A stretch of 64,000 nucleotides of DNA, taken from the NCBI GenBank assembly GCA_951802425.1, contig OX637794.1:1054001-1118000 (forward strand). Reading direction: 5' to 3'. Under the pieces are notes generated by a model, which saw only the letters and a list, made by a program, of their open reading frames with translations, ran no database searches and was not told where the DNA came from. The stretch comes from Clavaria fumosa. Its lineage: Eukaryota; Basidiomycota; Agaricomycetes; Agaricales; Clavariaceae. Of the stretch, positions 8,849 through 20,831 are shown piece by piece. Both the position numbers and the translations under genes were made by a program. The stretch's first letter is position 1. Every line of letters starts with the position of its first letter.

Positions 8849-10528
8849 TGGACGTATCTAGAGAGAAGAATCAATATCATGCGGCACGAGACCATGCAGG
8901 CTACTCACTGATTGTTGCGAAACTGAAGTCTTGACTCATGATATGGCCAACGGTGAAGAGGAGGGTGTTATCGATGCCAATCAGCACTCGTCTGCTGCGC
9001 AGTTGCCCTTGCTTTATGTCACGTGTTCATTTACAGCAATGGCCGTGATCCTCGTCCGCCTCCTCTTGTTCGAGACCTTTGTTCTTCTCTTACCAGCCGC
9101 ATCCGAGGATCCCCCAGCGCTCTACGGATTGTCGTAGGACTGCTTTGGGATCTCCGCTAGTACCTGCGAGCAAGAGCGGCGGGAAGAGGAAACCACTTGG
9201 GGGACCATTCGCGCCTTCCTTTGAGCCTCCTCCTGGCGCCTCATACTCATCTCTCAGGGCGCCCCTTGGGTCTCGAACCAACCCCCTCCCATGGGACCTC
9301 CTGGTGAGACACCGACTTCGGGCGAGGCTCCGACGCTGGCCCTTCCCACTCCTTCACGCTCTGCCCCACTGTCCGCAATGCCCACGCCGCACAGGCCCCG
9401 TGGTCGGGTTTGGCGCCGCCGCTCGCCCCAGCCTTTGGTGATGCGGAGGCATCACAAACACTCTCCACTCCATCTGTGTCCACACGTGTCGGGGTCGCAC
9501 TATCTCCTTCCACCTCCGGGTTGGATTTGAATGAGAAGCCTGGACTGTTCCTACCTTCAATTGCGCCCACTCTTAGCATGGACTAGGTGCTCAGTCACCG
9601 ATCTTCGCAGGAATCATGACACTTGCTGTCAAGCAGCTTGTGCAGTTACAGGTGCACCTGCCTCACACGGGCCTTCCTCTGCCCTGGTATTCCACTCCCT
9701 GAGATGCTCTTTTTAACGTTGACGGCGACTTTTGGATCGTTTCTTGTTATCGATCTCATTCATCTACCATCAGCGACCCTGACCATATCCGCAACTCCAG
9801 TCGCTAAAGGTTGAGGATCAGCTTGACTCGATAACAGCGCAACTCTCGTAGCCCACACTCGTGGATATGTCTGTCAGCAACGCATCGGCTTTCTTCGAGG
9901 AGTTAGGCTCGAGGCACGGGCTCCTCGGATCACTGTCACATTGACAATGCGGCTCCACGCTACAATGTCGCCTCCGCGTCTGTGCGGCCCCTCGGCTTAC
10001 GCATAACTGCGCGAGCGTTGGCGCACATCCACACGCCCCTTCTGCGACCCTATTACCGGCAATCAAGTGCATTGTGCCCACTTGTGGAACAACAACCCCG
10101 TCGCACAAGGAACGCATGAAATTTGCCGTGCTTTGGTCCAAAGCAAAGTGCTGAAGAAGACCATATCTTTGCCATGATCAATAGGTGCCCAGACATAGAC
10201 CTGTCGTTGAGTAATCTCTGCAACCGGGGCGTCCAGTACTTCGGTAACTCGAGTTGTGTTCTGCCGAGGGAGCGAAGCCCATGGAGCGTGTGCAGCATCA
10301 GAATATTTAGAGGGCATTGGTGTAAGGTTTTTGCCAATAAAATGACTGGGATCTCAAATTATGTACAAAAGAAAGTTCGCTCTACCACTATAGAACAAAA
10401 ACGTGTATTGAAAGGCTCGCAGTGGGAGATGTCACATTTGTGACACTCCTATGCCTCTGCGGCGGTTCCGTCGCTGACTCGCGTCCTGTAAGTTCCTCTT
10501 CTCCTCTGTACGACCACCATCTCACCAG
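8849..10528. other. Decayed intergenic block with repeated Pro/Ser-rich module (copy 1)
   Basis: No intact gene seen. 8857-8985 is the NLR upstream region, repeated at 10990-11110. About 9300-9600 holds a Pro/Ser/Ala-rich coding-like stretch (frame words GDAEASQTLSTPSVSTR and LPSIAPTLSMD) that recurs at 12300-12600, 56620-56920 and 61440-61740 with different frame breaks. 9700-9960 matches 25128-25316, and 9950-10190 matches 6234-6489. An AATAAA-type word lies near 10335. These look like remains of one unrecognised gene copied several times beside NLR genes. Confidence 0.5.
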
Positions 10529-10984
10529 TTAAAGCCAACCGCAATGCCCGCCGTAGCATGGCTCAGTGCCAAGTTCTTGAACCGCCACCGTCGCAAGGCG
10601 GATAACCTCGAACAGCTCAAACACTCGTTCGAGAACCAAACAAATCTGAGTCTTCCCTGCACCCCCAATTCCATATAGCAGAAATCGTCTCTGGCACTCC
10701 ACCGGCATGCTGAAGTGATGTCGGAGTCTGTCTAGATAGCCTTCGCGCCCAGTGAAGAGAGGACTGGATGGAGGCATCAAGCGGTAGGGGGTCCTTGGCT
10801 GTGATTGTTTGGGTACATTGGTGGCAGGCTGATCTATGTTTCCGGTGAGGTGAGACGCGGACTTGGATGATTCTGTGTATATGATATCGTTCCTACTCAC
10901 TGTAAATGATGTGAGTGTTATTTGTTCTGTTATCGACAATATTGAGGTTATGACTACTGACATCGCCGCCACGACCAGTTGCAC
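10529..10984 (-). pseudogene. Truncated NLR paralogue, N-terminus plus P-loop (copy 1)
   Basis: The 151-residue frame from ATG 10984 keeps the N-terminal region intact (HLTGNIDQPATNVPKQ), then PLFTGREGYLDRLRHHF and the P-loop GIGGAGKTQIC. After QICL it departs from the family sequence into VLERVFELFEVIRL... and ends. All of NB-ARC after Walker A and the TPR array are absent. It is a 5' duplicate of the neighbouring NLR gene. Unlike the complete genes, its N-terminal frame is unbroken. Confidence 0.8.
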
Positions 10985-12114
10985 TAGACGTATCTAGAGA
11001 GAAGAGTCACTGTCATGCGACACGAAACCACGCAAGCCACTCACTGATTGTTGCGAAACTGAAGTCTTGGCTCATGATATGGCCAACGGTGACGAGGAGG
11101 GTGTTATCGAGGAGGGTGTTATCGATGCCAAGCAGTGCTGGTCTGCACCCTTTGCTGTATACCACATGCTCGTTTACAGCGGCCTCCCGCTCGTTTAACG
11201 CAGACGTTAATGGCTATGTCCTCGCCGCCCCCTCTTCTTCGAGACCCGCCGCGTCTTTCTTTTTTTTGCTAGACGAAACAATGGATGTAATCTTGATTTG
11301 AGTCGCGGTGCGCTTCGCTCTTGCTGTCAGAAACATCCTGCTAGGACATTGATCGATCACTGTCAGCCTGTCACGCACGCACAATCACGACCCGATTTTC
11401 GCTCGCTTGACGCGTTGTTTGGCCAAGTCGCTGTTGTTGTCGTCTTGGGCGTTGACGGTAGTGTCATGACCTGGTCGCTGGACGCCTCAGATTACCTATA
11501 CAACCACCCGCCCATGCGAGACGCAACCAACAAAAGCGCCATCTCGTCATATACCTCGGCCTCGTAATGCTTGTCATCGCCCTCGTCCCATTCTTCACCC
11601 ATCATCGATGCCCTCCCGCACCCTTCCTGTCGCCAGACACTGGAAAGCTGTCCACGCCGCCCTACCAGTCCATGTCATCGTTGCCCCACCGGCTCCACGC
11701 GACAAAACTAGTCTCACGCGCTCCGAGCTGCGCAGACACCATGAGAAGCAAATATGTCGCTAGAAGTGCAAGAAGAGGTTCGAGCTGGTCTGTCGTTAAG
11801 GGCGTCAGGGAATGTTAAACGACAAAACACTACGCGAGCGTAGCACTGCGTCCTGTATTATTTTATTTTAATTCGCTGGAAGCGGTAAATCAATGCATAG
11901 TATCTCCATGCACGACATGAGCGACGAGCAGCAACATTGAACGATAAATGCCTGTGATGAGTCTGGGGGAATGGGCGAGAGCGACTCTTAAATAGGTACG
12001 GAGGGAGGATATGATGTCATCTGGGTGTGCTGAGAAGCGTCGAGACGCGATGGATTGTGACATGGTTGCACGTGACTGATGAGTCCTTTCGTTGGCCAAG
12101 ACAACGTCTTCTTG
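10985..12114. other. Decayed block upstream of the NLR fragment (copy 1)
   Basis: No intact gene. 11298-11818 has two abutting plus-strand frames of about 85 residues preserved in copy 2 (58602-59122), but with no recognised domain; nearby frames (e.g. DKTSLTRSELRRHHEKQ) suggest a decayed gene. 11840-11955 equals the 3' flank of the Lcp5-like pseudogene at 59256 in copy 2, with an AT-rich polyadenylation-like run. The Lcp5-like body is missing here: about 2 kb present in copy 2 is replaced by about 160 unrelated bases. Confidence 0.5.
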
Positions 12115-12860
12115 TCTTCATGGCCTTAAAGGAAGACGAAACCGCGCTTGGGGGAGCCATTCGCGCCTGGGGAATCGTCTCCCCGGGCATCGCCCCTGGA
12201 CTTTCCCTTTGAGCTTCCCTCCTGGTACTTTCTCTGCATCTCTTGGGGCGCCCCCTCAGGTACTTTCCTCACATCTCTTAGGACTCAGGTCTCGAACCAA
12301 CCTCCTCCCATGGAACCTCCCGGTGAGGCTCCGACGCTGGCCCTTCCAGCTCAGGCTCTGCCCCACTGTCAACAGTGCAACCCACTCCGTCTCCAGCCGC
12401 GCAGTCCCCGTGTTCGGATTTCGCTCGCCCCGGCCCCTGGTGATGCGGAGGCATCACAAGCACTCTCCACCCCATCTGTGTCCACGCGTCGGGGTCGCGC
12501 TGCCTCCTTCCACCTGGATTCAAATGAGAGGCCTGCGCCATTCCTACCTTCAATTGCACCCACTCTTACCATGGACTATGTGCTCAGTTACCGACCTTCG
12601 TAGGAGCCATAACACATGCTGCCGAGCGGCTTGGACAGTTACAGGCGTGCCTGCCCCTTTCTCTGTGCACCTGAATCCGCCTGAGCCTTGGCTATTCCAC
12701 TTTCCGAGATGCTCTATTCAACGTTGAAGGCGTCTTGTTTCTTGTTATCCCTTTCGTTTATCTACCGTCAACTGCGACTCTGACCACATCCACAAGTTGA
12801 ACCCAGTTGCTCAAGGTTGGCGATTAGCTTGGCTCGATGAAAGCGCAACCCCTACAGCCC
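12115..12860. other. Second copy of the Pro/Ser-rich degenerate module (copy 1)
   Basis: Homologous to 9170-9830, 56500-57150 and 61291-62010. The longest frame (12148-12603, plus) ends in LPSIAPTLTMDYVLSYRPS; the following TERLGQLQ-like and FRDALFNVEG-like words continue in other frames. Frame breaks differ between copies, so none is likely to encode a working protein. The family was not recognised. Confidence 0.45.
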
Positions 12861-14692
12861 GCACTCATGGATAAGTCTATTGGTGACACAGTGGCTCTCT
12901 TCCTGCGCCTGATCGCCGCCCACATCGACTGGTGTCCTATGCACCCCGTTCACGCCGCCTGCGCTCCATCCACGCCTATGCTGCCTGCGCTCCGTCTGCA
13001 TTACCAATGCCGCTTGCGCCCATCCACGCCTGCACACCATCCACATCTATGCGCCCCGCTCATGCCGCCTGTGTCCCGTCCCCTACTCATGCCACCCACA
13101 ACGACTGGTGCTCCATGCACCCCCCCCACGCCGCCTGTGGCTAACCCACTCCACCAACACTGCCTGTGGCATCTCCACCACGCCTCTGCGATGGCCCAAG
13201 CCCCCCACCGCGGTCACAGACCGACGGCAGGGACTTGGGCCGTTGAGTGGGGGCGGCGGCAGCTATGGCAGCGGGGGCGGGGGGTGGTATCCACACCACC
13301 TATGCCGCCCGTCGGCTACAAGTCTTCTCCATCGCATGCAGTGCTCGCTTCCGGTCACCCCACTACGCTTTAATGTTCCTATGATCCGGTAGAGCACTTG
13401 ATCTTGACCCCAGACGCCGATACTGTGACCAAGATCGAGACCCTTGATGAAGAAATCAGTTTGCACGTTCGTTCCTTCAGCTTATTGCTGTCACTGAAGG
13501 AGACGACTTCTTCTTACCGCAACTATCGCTCGTGCCATGCACCAATGCCCGCTCCTGGCCCCATCGTTTGCATGGAACGCATTTCCCAATTCTGGCTTCT
13601 TTCTTCGTAAGTGTATCTAAGCCTGTCCCTACTGTCTGCTTGTTGGCATGCACACATTATCGGTTCTGACATCCAACATCGTGCCAACATTCAAGTATTC
13701 GCCGCTGAGGGACAGCAATAGAAGCAAGAAACCAATTCACACACACATTCGGGTACGGGAATGCGGTGAGGAGCGCAGAGGGGGTGACGGTGCTGGACAA
13801 CGTCTTGTCGCGCGGACGGTGTTCTTGGTGAAGGCGGGGCCGTCACGTGCACCTGGGCAGAACAACCTGGTCGGGGCGCCATTTGTGGTGAATCAGCGGT
13901 GAGACGAAGCTGCAGACGGGGTTTGTGGACACGCCAGGTAGGGAGGCGTTGACGCGTGTGGTGGGACCGGCGGGGACGGAGGCGTGGCCGTTTGGTGGGG
14001 TCGATATCGTCGTTGGTGAAGACTGCGCCCGTTGATATTGATGTTGGCGCAGTCGCAGGGGGCAAGTGGGGGGAGCGATGGCACACCACGGTGACGACGA
14101 CGGCGGAGGGGACAGGTTGAGGCGATCGTTGGGGTTGGGGTGTGTCTGTGTATTCTGCGTCGGCGTCGTCGTCTGTGGTGAGTGCGTCCGCGCCTATCAC
14201 GGCTGCGTCTACGTTAGTGTCTACGTCGTGGTGGTGGGGAGGCCGCCGTACGCGCCGTCACGGTATACTCGAGGACGTGAACTCCTGCCTCTTGAGACAT
14301 ACCATTATTATCTTTTTAATAAAAATTATTGTAATAGTGGCTTCTCTTCGTCGTAGGGCATGGTTGTTGAAGCACGATTTGCGGCGGCGGCAGCATGTGG
14401 TGGCGGGCGGGTGTGAGCGGAAAGTCGCGCGCACTGCGTGGGTACTACTGGTAGGGTGACAGTGATGCAGTTGAACTTGAAAGGTGGTTGAACTTATTAT
14501 AATAATGGGATATCCCGCGCTTCGGTACCAGGTGCCAAAACGAAAATGTGCCATTATGCAGAGGCGGAGACGTACTATGAGTACATTGCAAGTACAAGAT
14601 CCAGGTGCTCAGAAATATGAAAGAAAACAAGCCCGACCATGTGTAGTATAGCGCTCGGGTTGGAGCGGCGTTGGAACGGGTACAAATTTTGC
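12861..14692. other. Decayed sequence between NLR module and membrane-protein gene (copy 1)
   Basis: No intact gene recognised. 12940-13190 is Pro/Thr/His-rich low-complexity sequence. 13390-13640 and 13850-14030 look formerly coding (plus-frame words GRTTWSGRHLW and ETKLQTGFVDTPGREAL are continuous in copy 2 at 62939-63187, broken here). An AT-rich stretch at 14300-14340 could be a 3' flank. Copy 2 differs by many small indels. Confidence 0.4.
13193..13241. repeat. Hairpin mini-repeat GGCCCAAGCCCC...GGGACTTGGGCC (copy 1)
   Basis: A 49-bp hairpin with complementary ends, followed by a GGC-rich run. The same unit occurs at 62315-62363 and, with CpGs changed to TG/CA, at 24676-24728 beside the large GGC block. 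It probably marks a dispersed short element with an attached simple repeat. Confidence 0.6.
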
Positions 14693-16667
14693 TCAAACGG
14701 GTCCGCTTTCCACCTGCGTTTGGATCTTCTTAGATCTCGCAAAGGAAAAGAATCTGGAACGCTTGCGCTTCTACGCAACAACGTATCAGAAGGGTGCTGT
14801 TTACTGAAGCCAGATTCGGGTCACATACCTCGATAGTCAAAGACTCCGCGCCTGGCATTCCCATCACGCGTGCCCTCACTGTCGGGGGAATATCCAAATG
14901 TTTGGTGGTGAAATCGACTGCCGCAAACTCTGGAAGTGTCCACACGGCTTCCCGGCGCCGCGCATATAACGCCAATGCAATGCCAGCGAGATAAACTAGA
15001 AGAACATATCCGCTCCAGTGCTTCTGGATTGAGGCACCGAATCCGAGTATCAGAAGTAATAGCCCGTTAAGGATGGCCCATAGTACTCCGATTGAACGCT
15101 GAGTGACATTATCAGGCTCGACGGATACCAGCACACCATAAAATGACGCCTGAGATTCGAAGCTGATCCAATGGTCCTCTACGCGGGGACTTCTATAAGC
15201 ATAGGGTTCTTTCCGAACGATCGTCTTCCGGGGGGTCTTGTATCGGCCTTCTTTCACTTTGGCCTCCCGTATCGCTGCGCTTAGGATATCCTCTGGAATA
15301 GGAATGAGGCCCCGCAAACGGGCGATACCTGATGACTGGGTGGCGATACGGATTGCTCCCCCCTCGTGTTCCGTAGGCCACGACTTGAGGATTTTCGGCT
15401 TGAAGTCGCGAGCTGCATCAGACGGTACGAACCTCCATGCTCTCAAACATGCTGTCCAGTTCACAAAATATCCCAGACAGCTGAGTGCAAAGAACTGGCT
15501 GATCCAGCTCCAGTTCGTGTACCAAGCAGCCAAGAAGGTTCCGACGGTAAGAATCACACAGAATAGGGCAGCAAGACGTTGTTGGAGTCTGCCTGTCGAT
15601 GCCCCGAAATAAGCAGTGGTGAGGAGGTTGCATGCGTCTTGTAGCGAGAGGTCCCGCGCGCTTGCAACTGCCAGAGCTTCGATCTGCCACCGATCCATCC
15701 ACCATTTATCTGTTGAGCCCTCGCTGATCTCCTGCCTGTCTTCGGTGGGGACCGGGATGGAGGTTTTGACGCCGACCCATGCGGGTTTTGGCTTTTCCTC
15801 TTCGAGCTCGGAAGTGGGGGTATCTTGCCTGGCCGTTTCTGTCACTCCCGAATCGCCTGTGCTTTCTGCTCCCCAGAAGTCTCGTTCAGTAATGATATCC
15901 TTCGAATTCCGAAGCAGTTTTCCTTGCGGACCAGACCCCTGATTGATCCGGTGATAACTGGTTTCCTCCCGACCCATATCAAGAATGTGAATCTCTGGCC
16001 ATGACTCCTGTTGGAGCCAAAATTCCCTGGCTTGCACGGATTCGGGCGGCTTTATGCCATGTACCAAATGCAGCTTCTCGAAGCAAGGCGATTTGCAAAT
16101 CCTGCCTAGTACCCTCAGTGATCCGATCCCTAGAATTCCTTGGATCAATCTCCAAAATTCCGGTTGCGAAGTCCCTGGCTCCGCAAAGAGTATATCTGCC
16201 TCGAGTAATCCGAGAACGCCAGACATGGAAAGCCGTCTTGATTCCGCAATTAGGGTATCGAAGTCGATGCTCGCAGCAACTTCCTGTGCATTAAGAATTG
16301 CGAGAAAGGGATAAACTAGATCTTTCGTCAGATGGAATGCACCGCAGGCAGCCGGACAAAAAATACGCGTACGCCAAGCGGTGCTTCCGATCCCAGTGAA
16401 AGTTAGAAACCCCCTCCGCATTCCGGTATCCAAAGGTGAGCCCTTAGGCTGTCTATGTGATAGAGTCTCATCGAGAGACGATGGAAACGAAGGTGCCACA
16501 AGTGTAGTAGACGGAATGGGTTCTGGGTGGGCGAAATTGTAGCCTGAGTGCGGGCCAGGGTTACCGCGTAGCTCTTCTGATTCCATCGTTCGATCTCCGT
16601 CAATATGTCTGCCCTTCCGGGTGGTAAGAGAGACAGAGGATCCCATCTTCTCGCCGCTAAATAGCAT
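14693..16667 (-). CDS. Unrecognised multi-pass membrane protein
   Basis: About 638 residues from two exons, 14829-16667 and 14693-14770. The intron 14771-14828 (58 bp, GTATGT...TTCTGATA...GTAG) joins SLTIE to a basic tail KRKRSRFFSF and on to GPV. Copy 2 keeps the same donor, acceptor and stop, and differs near the junction by an in-frame 3-bp deletion (PGAES to PGAS), which supports a coding role. Four hydrophobic segments are clear: LAALFCVILTVGTFLAAWY and FFALSCLGYFVNW near 365-415, then IGVLWAILNGLLLLILGF and LLVYLAGIALALYA near 515-565. The N-terminal half is soluble with an acidic, Pro-rich linker. No signal peptide or known domain was recognised. CpG content looks normal, unlike the NLR and old transposons. 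Start could also be the second ATG (MGSSVS). Confidence 0.75.
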
Positions 16668-17448
16668 TGTCGCCGCTCTGGCCAGTTAGAAATTAGCCAT
16701 GATCAAACCAAGGAATACTCGGCGCACCCTGAGACCGGATATCAGAGTTAAGAACCTGCAGAGAGGGTGGGATAGTTCCAAAAACAAAAGTGCTGGCACG
16801 CCGGAAAATCCAGGAGCCGTGAGAGCTTGACAGTTAGGTTGCGGGGCCACTTGTGGACGGTGCGGTGCGCGTGTTGCCAGTCGCTGCGGTGTTGCAGGAT
16901 TGACTCTTCTTGAGCTTGTGGGCGAGGCGACAGGATTCGTTCTGGGCAGCACAATAGAGGGGGGAAAGAGCAATGATTATGGAGTAGGAGGATTAGGCAT
17001 TATAAATGCAGAGCGGTGATAGTGCTGGCAAGAAGCGGGGGCAATTTATAGATGACCATGTCAATTTGGAAGGAGCTGACTTGGACCTGGCCCGTTCTGC
17101 TGCGGACGTGTCGGCCTTGAAGTGTACCTGATCTTTGTCGGCATTGAATTTTGTGTGAAGTGGACCTTGATTAAGACCTGCCATCGAACGCGGTCGCCGC
17201 ACATCATACTCTGGATGAGATTCAGAGGTTAGGACGATTTGTAGAATGCCTGAAGGAAATTAGAAATACAAATGACGGGCCATACGCGGTTTGAGATCAG
17301 GCGATTTGTACTGCATGCGTCCCTCATTTGACTGCGTGTGAGTGGGCCTTGAAAAGCCGGACAGATCCACGTTCAAATATGGACTTGAGGGCGCTTATTA
17401 CTAAGGCGGACTTCGTCAGTGATGACTTTTGTTTGTTATGTTACAAAC
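16668..17448. other. Intergenic region upstream of the membrane-protein gene
   Basis: No gene seen. The region should hold the promoter of the minus-strand gene starting at 16667. The only TATA-like word noted (ATTATAAATG near 16997) reads on the plus strand. The right edge is the TTAC target duplicate of the CACTA element. Confidence 0.5.
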
Positions 17449-17452
17449 TTAC

Positions 17453-20400
17453 CACTAAGGGAAGTGTGACCTCGGAAATTCCATGTATTTTGCATGGGAA
17501 ATTACATGTAATTTACACTAAAATTTCATGCACATTATCTGAGATAGGGTACAGGAAATTCGGCACATTGTACACTGAATGCCAATGGTATATCTGCCAA
17601 AATTCCCAACGTTTAAGGATGCCACTTAAGTGTACTGTAAGCCATTTATCGGAGCAGAGAGCATGGAATTTATACTGTCTTATCTATCTAATTTCCATGT
17701 TGTTGCATTGAATTTCAGTGTATAAGACAAGGAAATCAAATGTTGAAAAGTTGCTACCACCTCTTATTTTCCGCAAACAGTGCAGGTGAATTTGGTTCAT
17801 ATGACATGAAAAACTCACTTGACATATCTCTGAAAACCAGTCTCTAACGCAGACAAATATGGCTTGTATAATATGGAAATTTTCGCCTATCGCAGAAACC
17901 ACCAATTCACGCCTGGAAGCATTACCGATTGTTTCGACGGACTTCACTATCGCACCCTACTTAACAAAACAGTGGAAATCATTCACGAAGATGGACAACG
18001 GGAGGTGTTACAGCATAGGCACTTCTCAGATGATCGAGACGTTGCACTAGCATTGTTTTCAGATGGATTCCAGTTGTTCAAGAAATCTCGGGTCCAAAAG
18101 ACGGCAACACTGCTTCTGCTCGTGAACCTTAATCTTCCCCCAACAGTCCGAACGCACCTCAAGCACCTCCTCTGCCTTGGAATTATACCCGGGCCTCATG
18201 CTCCTAAAGACATCAACTCATTTTTCCACCCTGCCTACCTTGAATTACAGGATCTCTCATGCGGCGTATTGACCAGAGACATTCACCTTGATCAAGACTT
18301 TCTACTCCATGCGTATGTCATCTTGAAGGGTGGTGATTTACCCGCCATTGCAAAGTTTCTTGAGGAGAAAGGTCACAGTGCATTTTCTCCTTGCTCTGCT
18401 TGCAAGGCAACTGGCATTCGAATACTTGCTGTCGGAAACGTCGCCAAGGCCTCAAAGATATATTATTTCCCACTATGGCCACCTGCTGATCACCCTGTGC
18501 CTCGAGGTCCAGTCTGGGATCCTGCTTGTCTTCCCATGCGAACCGATTCACGCATCGAAGCTCAATTGGCTGAAATCGAAGCTGCATCTACTGCAACTGC
18601 GAGGGAAGCACTTGCAAAAAAGTATGGCCTCAATGGAAGGACTCTCCTCTCTCTTTTACCCTCCATTTCGGTCGCAACATCAGCCCCTCGTGATATAATG
18701 CATTTATTGTTTGAGCACATAATCCCGATGCTGATTTCATTTTGGAAGGGCGAATACAAGCCATGGAAAGCAAAGGGACTGGATCGGGGCCAGCCCTATA
18801 TCGTCCCGCAAGCCGAGTGGAAGAAAATCGGCACTTTGACATCCGAGTCATCTGCCACGATACCTGGATCCTTTGTTCGGGCACTTCCCAACATATATAA
18901 AGAAGAACATCTATATATCGCTGAAACGTATGCTTTCTGGATGATGTACCTCGCCCCCATTGTCCTCAAAGGCCGCTGGAAAGATACGGATAAATATTAC
19001 CGACATGCAGTCCTCCTCAGCAACATCATCCGCCGTCTTGTTGACTACGAAATCCCTGCTGAAGATGTTGCTCCTCAAGGTATGCTCACTCTTGACATCA
19101 TTCAGTTTGTGCAACAATATTACGAGTGAGTTTTTCATAAAATACTCCGAACGTTTTTATTATTAATAAAATCTAGTTATTACTACCAGTACAAAAACGA
19201 ACGCCTTCCAGCATGCAATTCGACTCCCCATGGCATGCTTCACATTTGTGAAGACATTCGGCTCAATGGCCCACCATGGACTTACTGGTGCTTTGCGATG
19301 GAACGATTTTGTGGAAGTCTGCTTCCAAGCATCAAGTCCCGATCAAATCCATATCCAAGCTTAGCAAAACGAATGCTTGAAGGTGCTCAGGTATCACAAA
19401 TCAGGTGTTTGTATCCTGATCTCAAGAAAGCACTTGAGCGGCCTTCAAGGAATTTGCAGCTTGAAGCGGAGGATGCTGCAGGTCAAGAGATGACGACTAC
19501 ACATGAAAAACTTTACCCAGATTGTGAGGAACATTCAAAGCTCATTGAAAAGCCTCTGCTCACCTCATCTAGTCCCCCACACTGTCCTATGTCATCCCCA
19601 TCATCCAAATGTCGTGCTCAGTCCCGAATTATTAGAGAAACTTGAAACTCACTTCAAAATTCTTTTTTCAACTCCCGAATACAGACTAACAGTTGACGAT
19701 GTGAGGCCTTATGTGCGCCAAGCCATGTTGGATCAGTGGGGGAAGGTGCGAAGGGCATTTGGTGGCGACACTATCCGATCAGCAGCCACAATGAGCAGGG
19801 CCGATGCCAGTGGTATCCGCCGTCGGGACACTTCATTTGTCAGGGTAAGTCTCACTATATTTACATCGAAAACTCTTTGATTGGTCAATATAGGCATGTT
19901 TCATTGAGTCGACACACCAGGGTGATACAAGGGTTGTGTACTATGGGCGGGTGGAGTCCTTCTGGGTCTGCCGTTTCCCTCCTTCGCCATGGACAAGCAA
20001 TGAAAGTCTCCACATACTCGCGCTATTCTCACCATGTGGAAACATGCGAGGAGCCGATGCAACAAAGAGAATGGTTCTCTACAAGACATTGAACCGATCA
20101 AAATTTGTATCGGTAACAACAATTGAGTCGGTGGTTGGCCGTGTCCAGTCAGAGCCTGGGCGGAAGGAATGGGCAATTATTGACAGAAGTGGGGCATATG
20201 CGAGCACGGTATTGACTGAGACAGGTCTACCAGATGTATGGTAATTAGTAACGATGGATATGAAGCAGAGATGATGCAAAACGAACAAGTGACCAAAATC
20301 CCAACAGAATGATGTATAACAGTGTGCATTACAACGGAAAATCTGCTGACACAGAGCCTTGACATGCTTGACAGGTGGCAGTATGGTGGGGCAAGAAAGG

Positions 20401-20827
20401 AGCCAGTTGAGCCGTAATTTGCATGCGGAAACTGGTGGGGAACACGAGCGGAGCAAGTTTGCAAAGAATTGAGATGCTGCTGGACGAGTACGAGCGGTGA
20501 AACCGGTGAAGGGCAGGGTGGCGCGGGCGGTGAGGGCGAGGCTCGAGGGGCGGTGAGTGGCATCGCGGCGGTTGTGCGAGAGGGTGAGGGGAATGCCAGC
20601 GTTGGGTGGCCGCTTGCCAGTGCGTCGTTTCCCATGCCCACAGCAGGGACTTTGCATTTGTGAGATGTGGCCGAAGTTGTTTTGTTTCTGGAAATTCCAA
20701 GTAAAATATACTGAGTGTCTGATACATGGAAATCCTCTGGTCCTCCTGGCTTCCCTGTATTTTACATGGGACGCCAAATTTTCTATGTATAGTCTATGTA
20801 ATTTCAGGCCACGTGCTTCCGCTAGTG
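17453..20827 (+). mobile_element. CACTA (En/Spm-type) transposon, internally deleted
   Basis: Terminal inverted repeats start CACTAAGGGAAGTGTGACCT on the left and CACTAGCGGAAGCACGTGGC (reverse complement) on the right and stay similar to GAAATTxCAT. TTAC flanks both ends (17449-17452, 20828-20831). Subterminal words such as TGTATTTTGCATGGG / TGTATTTTACATGGG recur near each end, as is usual for CACTA elements. Inside is a plus-strand TNP2-type transposase lacking its N-terminus, so the copy is non-autonomous. Confidence 0.82.
17834..20244 (+). pseudogene. CACTA TNP2-type transposase with DUF4218-like C-terminal part, 5'-truncated
   Basis: The readable frame starts at an acceptor near 17834 (NADKYGLYNMEIF). 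It contains LFSDGFQLFKKSR and LGIIPGPHAPKDINSFFHPA, signatures of CACTA TNP2 transposases. Intron 19126-19176 (51 bp) splices QQYYD to YYQYKNERLPACNSTPHGML, a DUF4218-like region with MERFCGSLLPSIKSRSNP. A frame change lies between about 19540 and 19600 (intron or frameshift not settled). Intron 19845-19893 (49 bp) joins RRDTSFVR to ACFIESTHQGDTRVVYYGRV, and the protein ends with AIIDRSGAY...TGLPDVW at 20244. Only 380 bp separate it from the left end of the element, so the N-terminal third is missing. Confidence 0.78.
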
Positions 20828-20831
20828 TTAC

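Larger units (their letters stand above)
1..14885. repeat. Segmental duplication, copy 1
   Basis: This segment matches 46564-64000 base for base apart from substitutions and a few indels. The offset is 46563 up to the TPR array, 47319 after it (six extra 126-bp units in copy 2), and 49115 at the right end, mainly because copy 2 keeps about 2 kb that copy 1 lacks near 11955-12115. Both window edges lie inside the duplication, so its true ends are not visible. Direct orientation and the long period suggest a tandem duplication; two haplotypes assembled in a row are an alternative. Confidence 0.93.

Noticed and set aside
11298..11818. Possible plus-strand gene of two abutting frames
   Set aside because: Preserved in copy 2 but short, no domain, different frames with no convincing intron between; left as decayed sequence.
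15238..15612. Plus-strand frames inside the membrane-protein gene
   Set aside because: Shadows; the minus-strand frame is longer, has clear membrane segments and a conserved intron.
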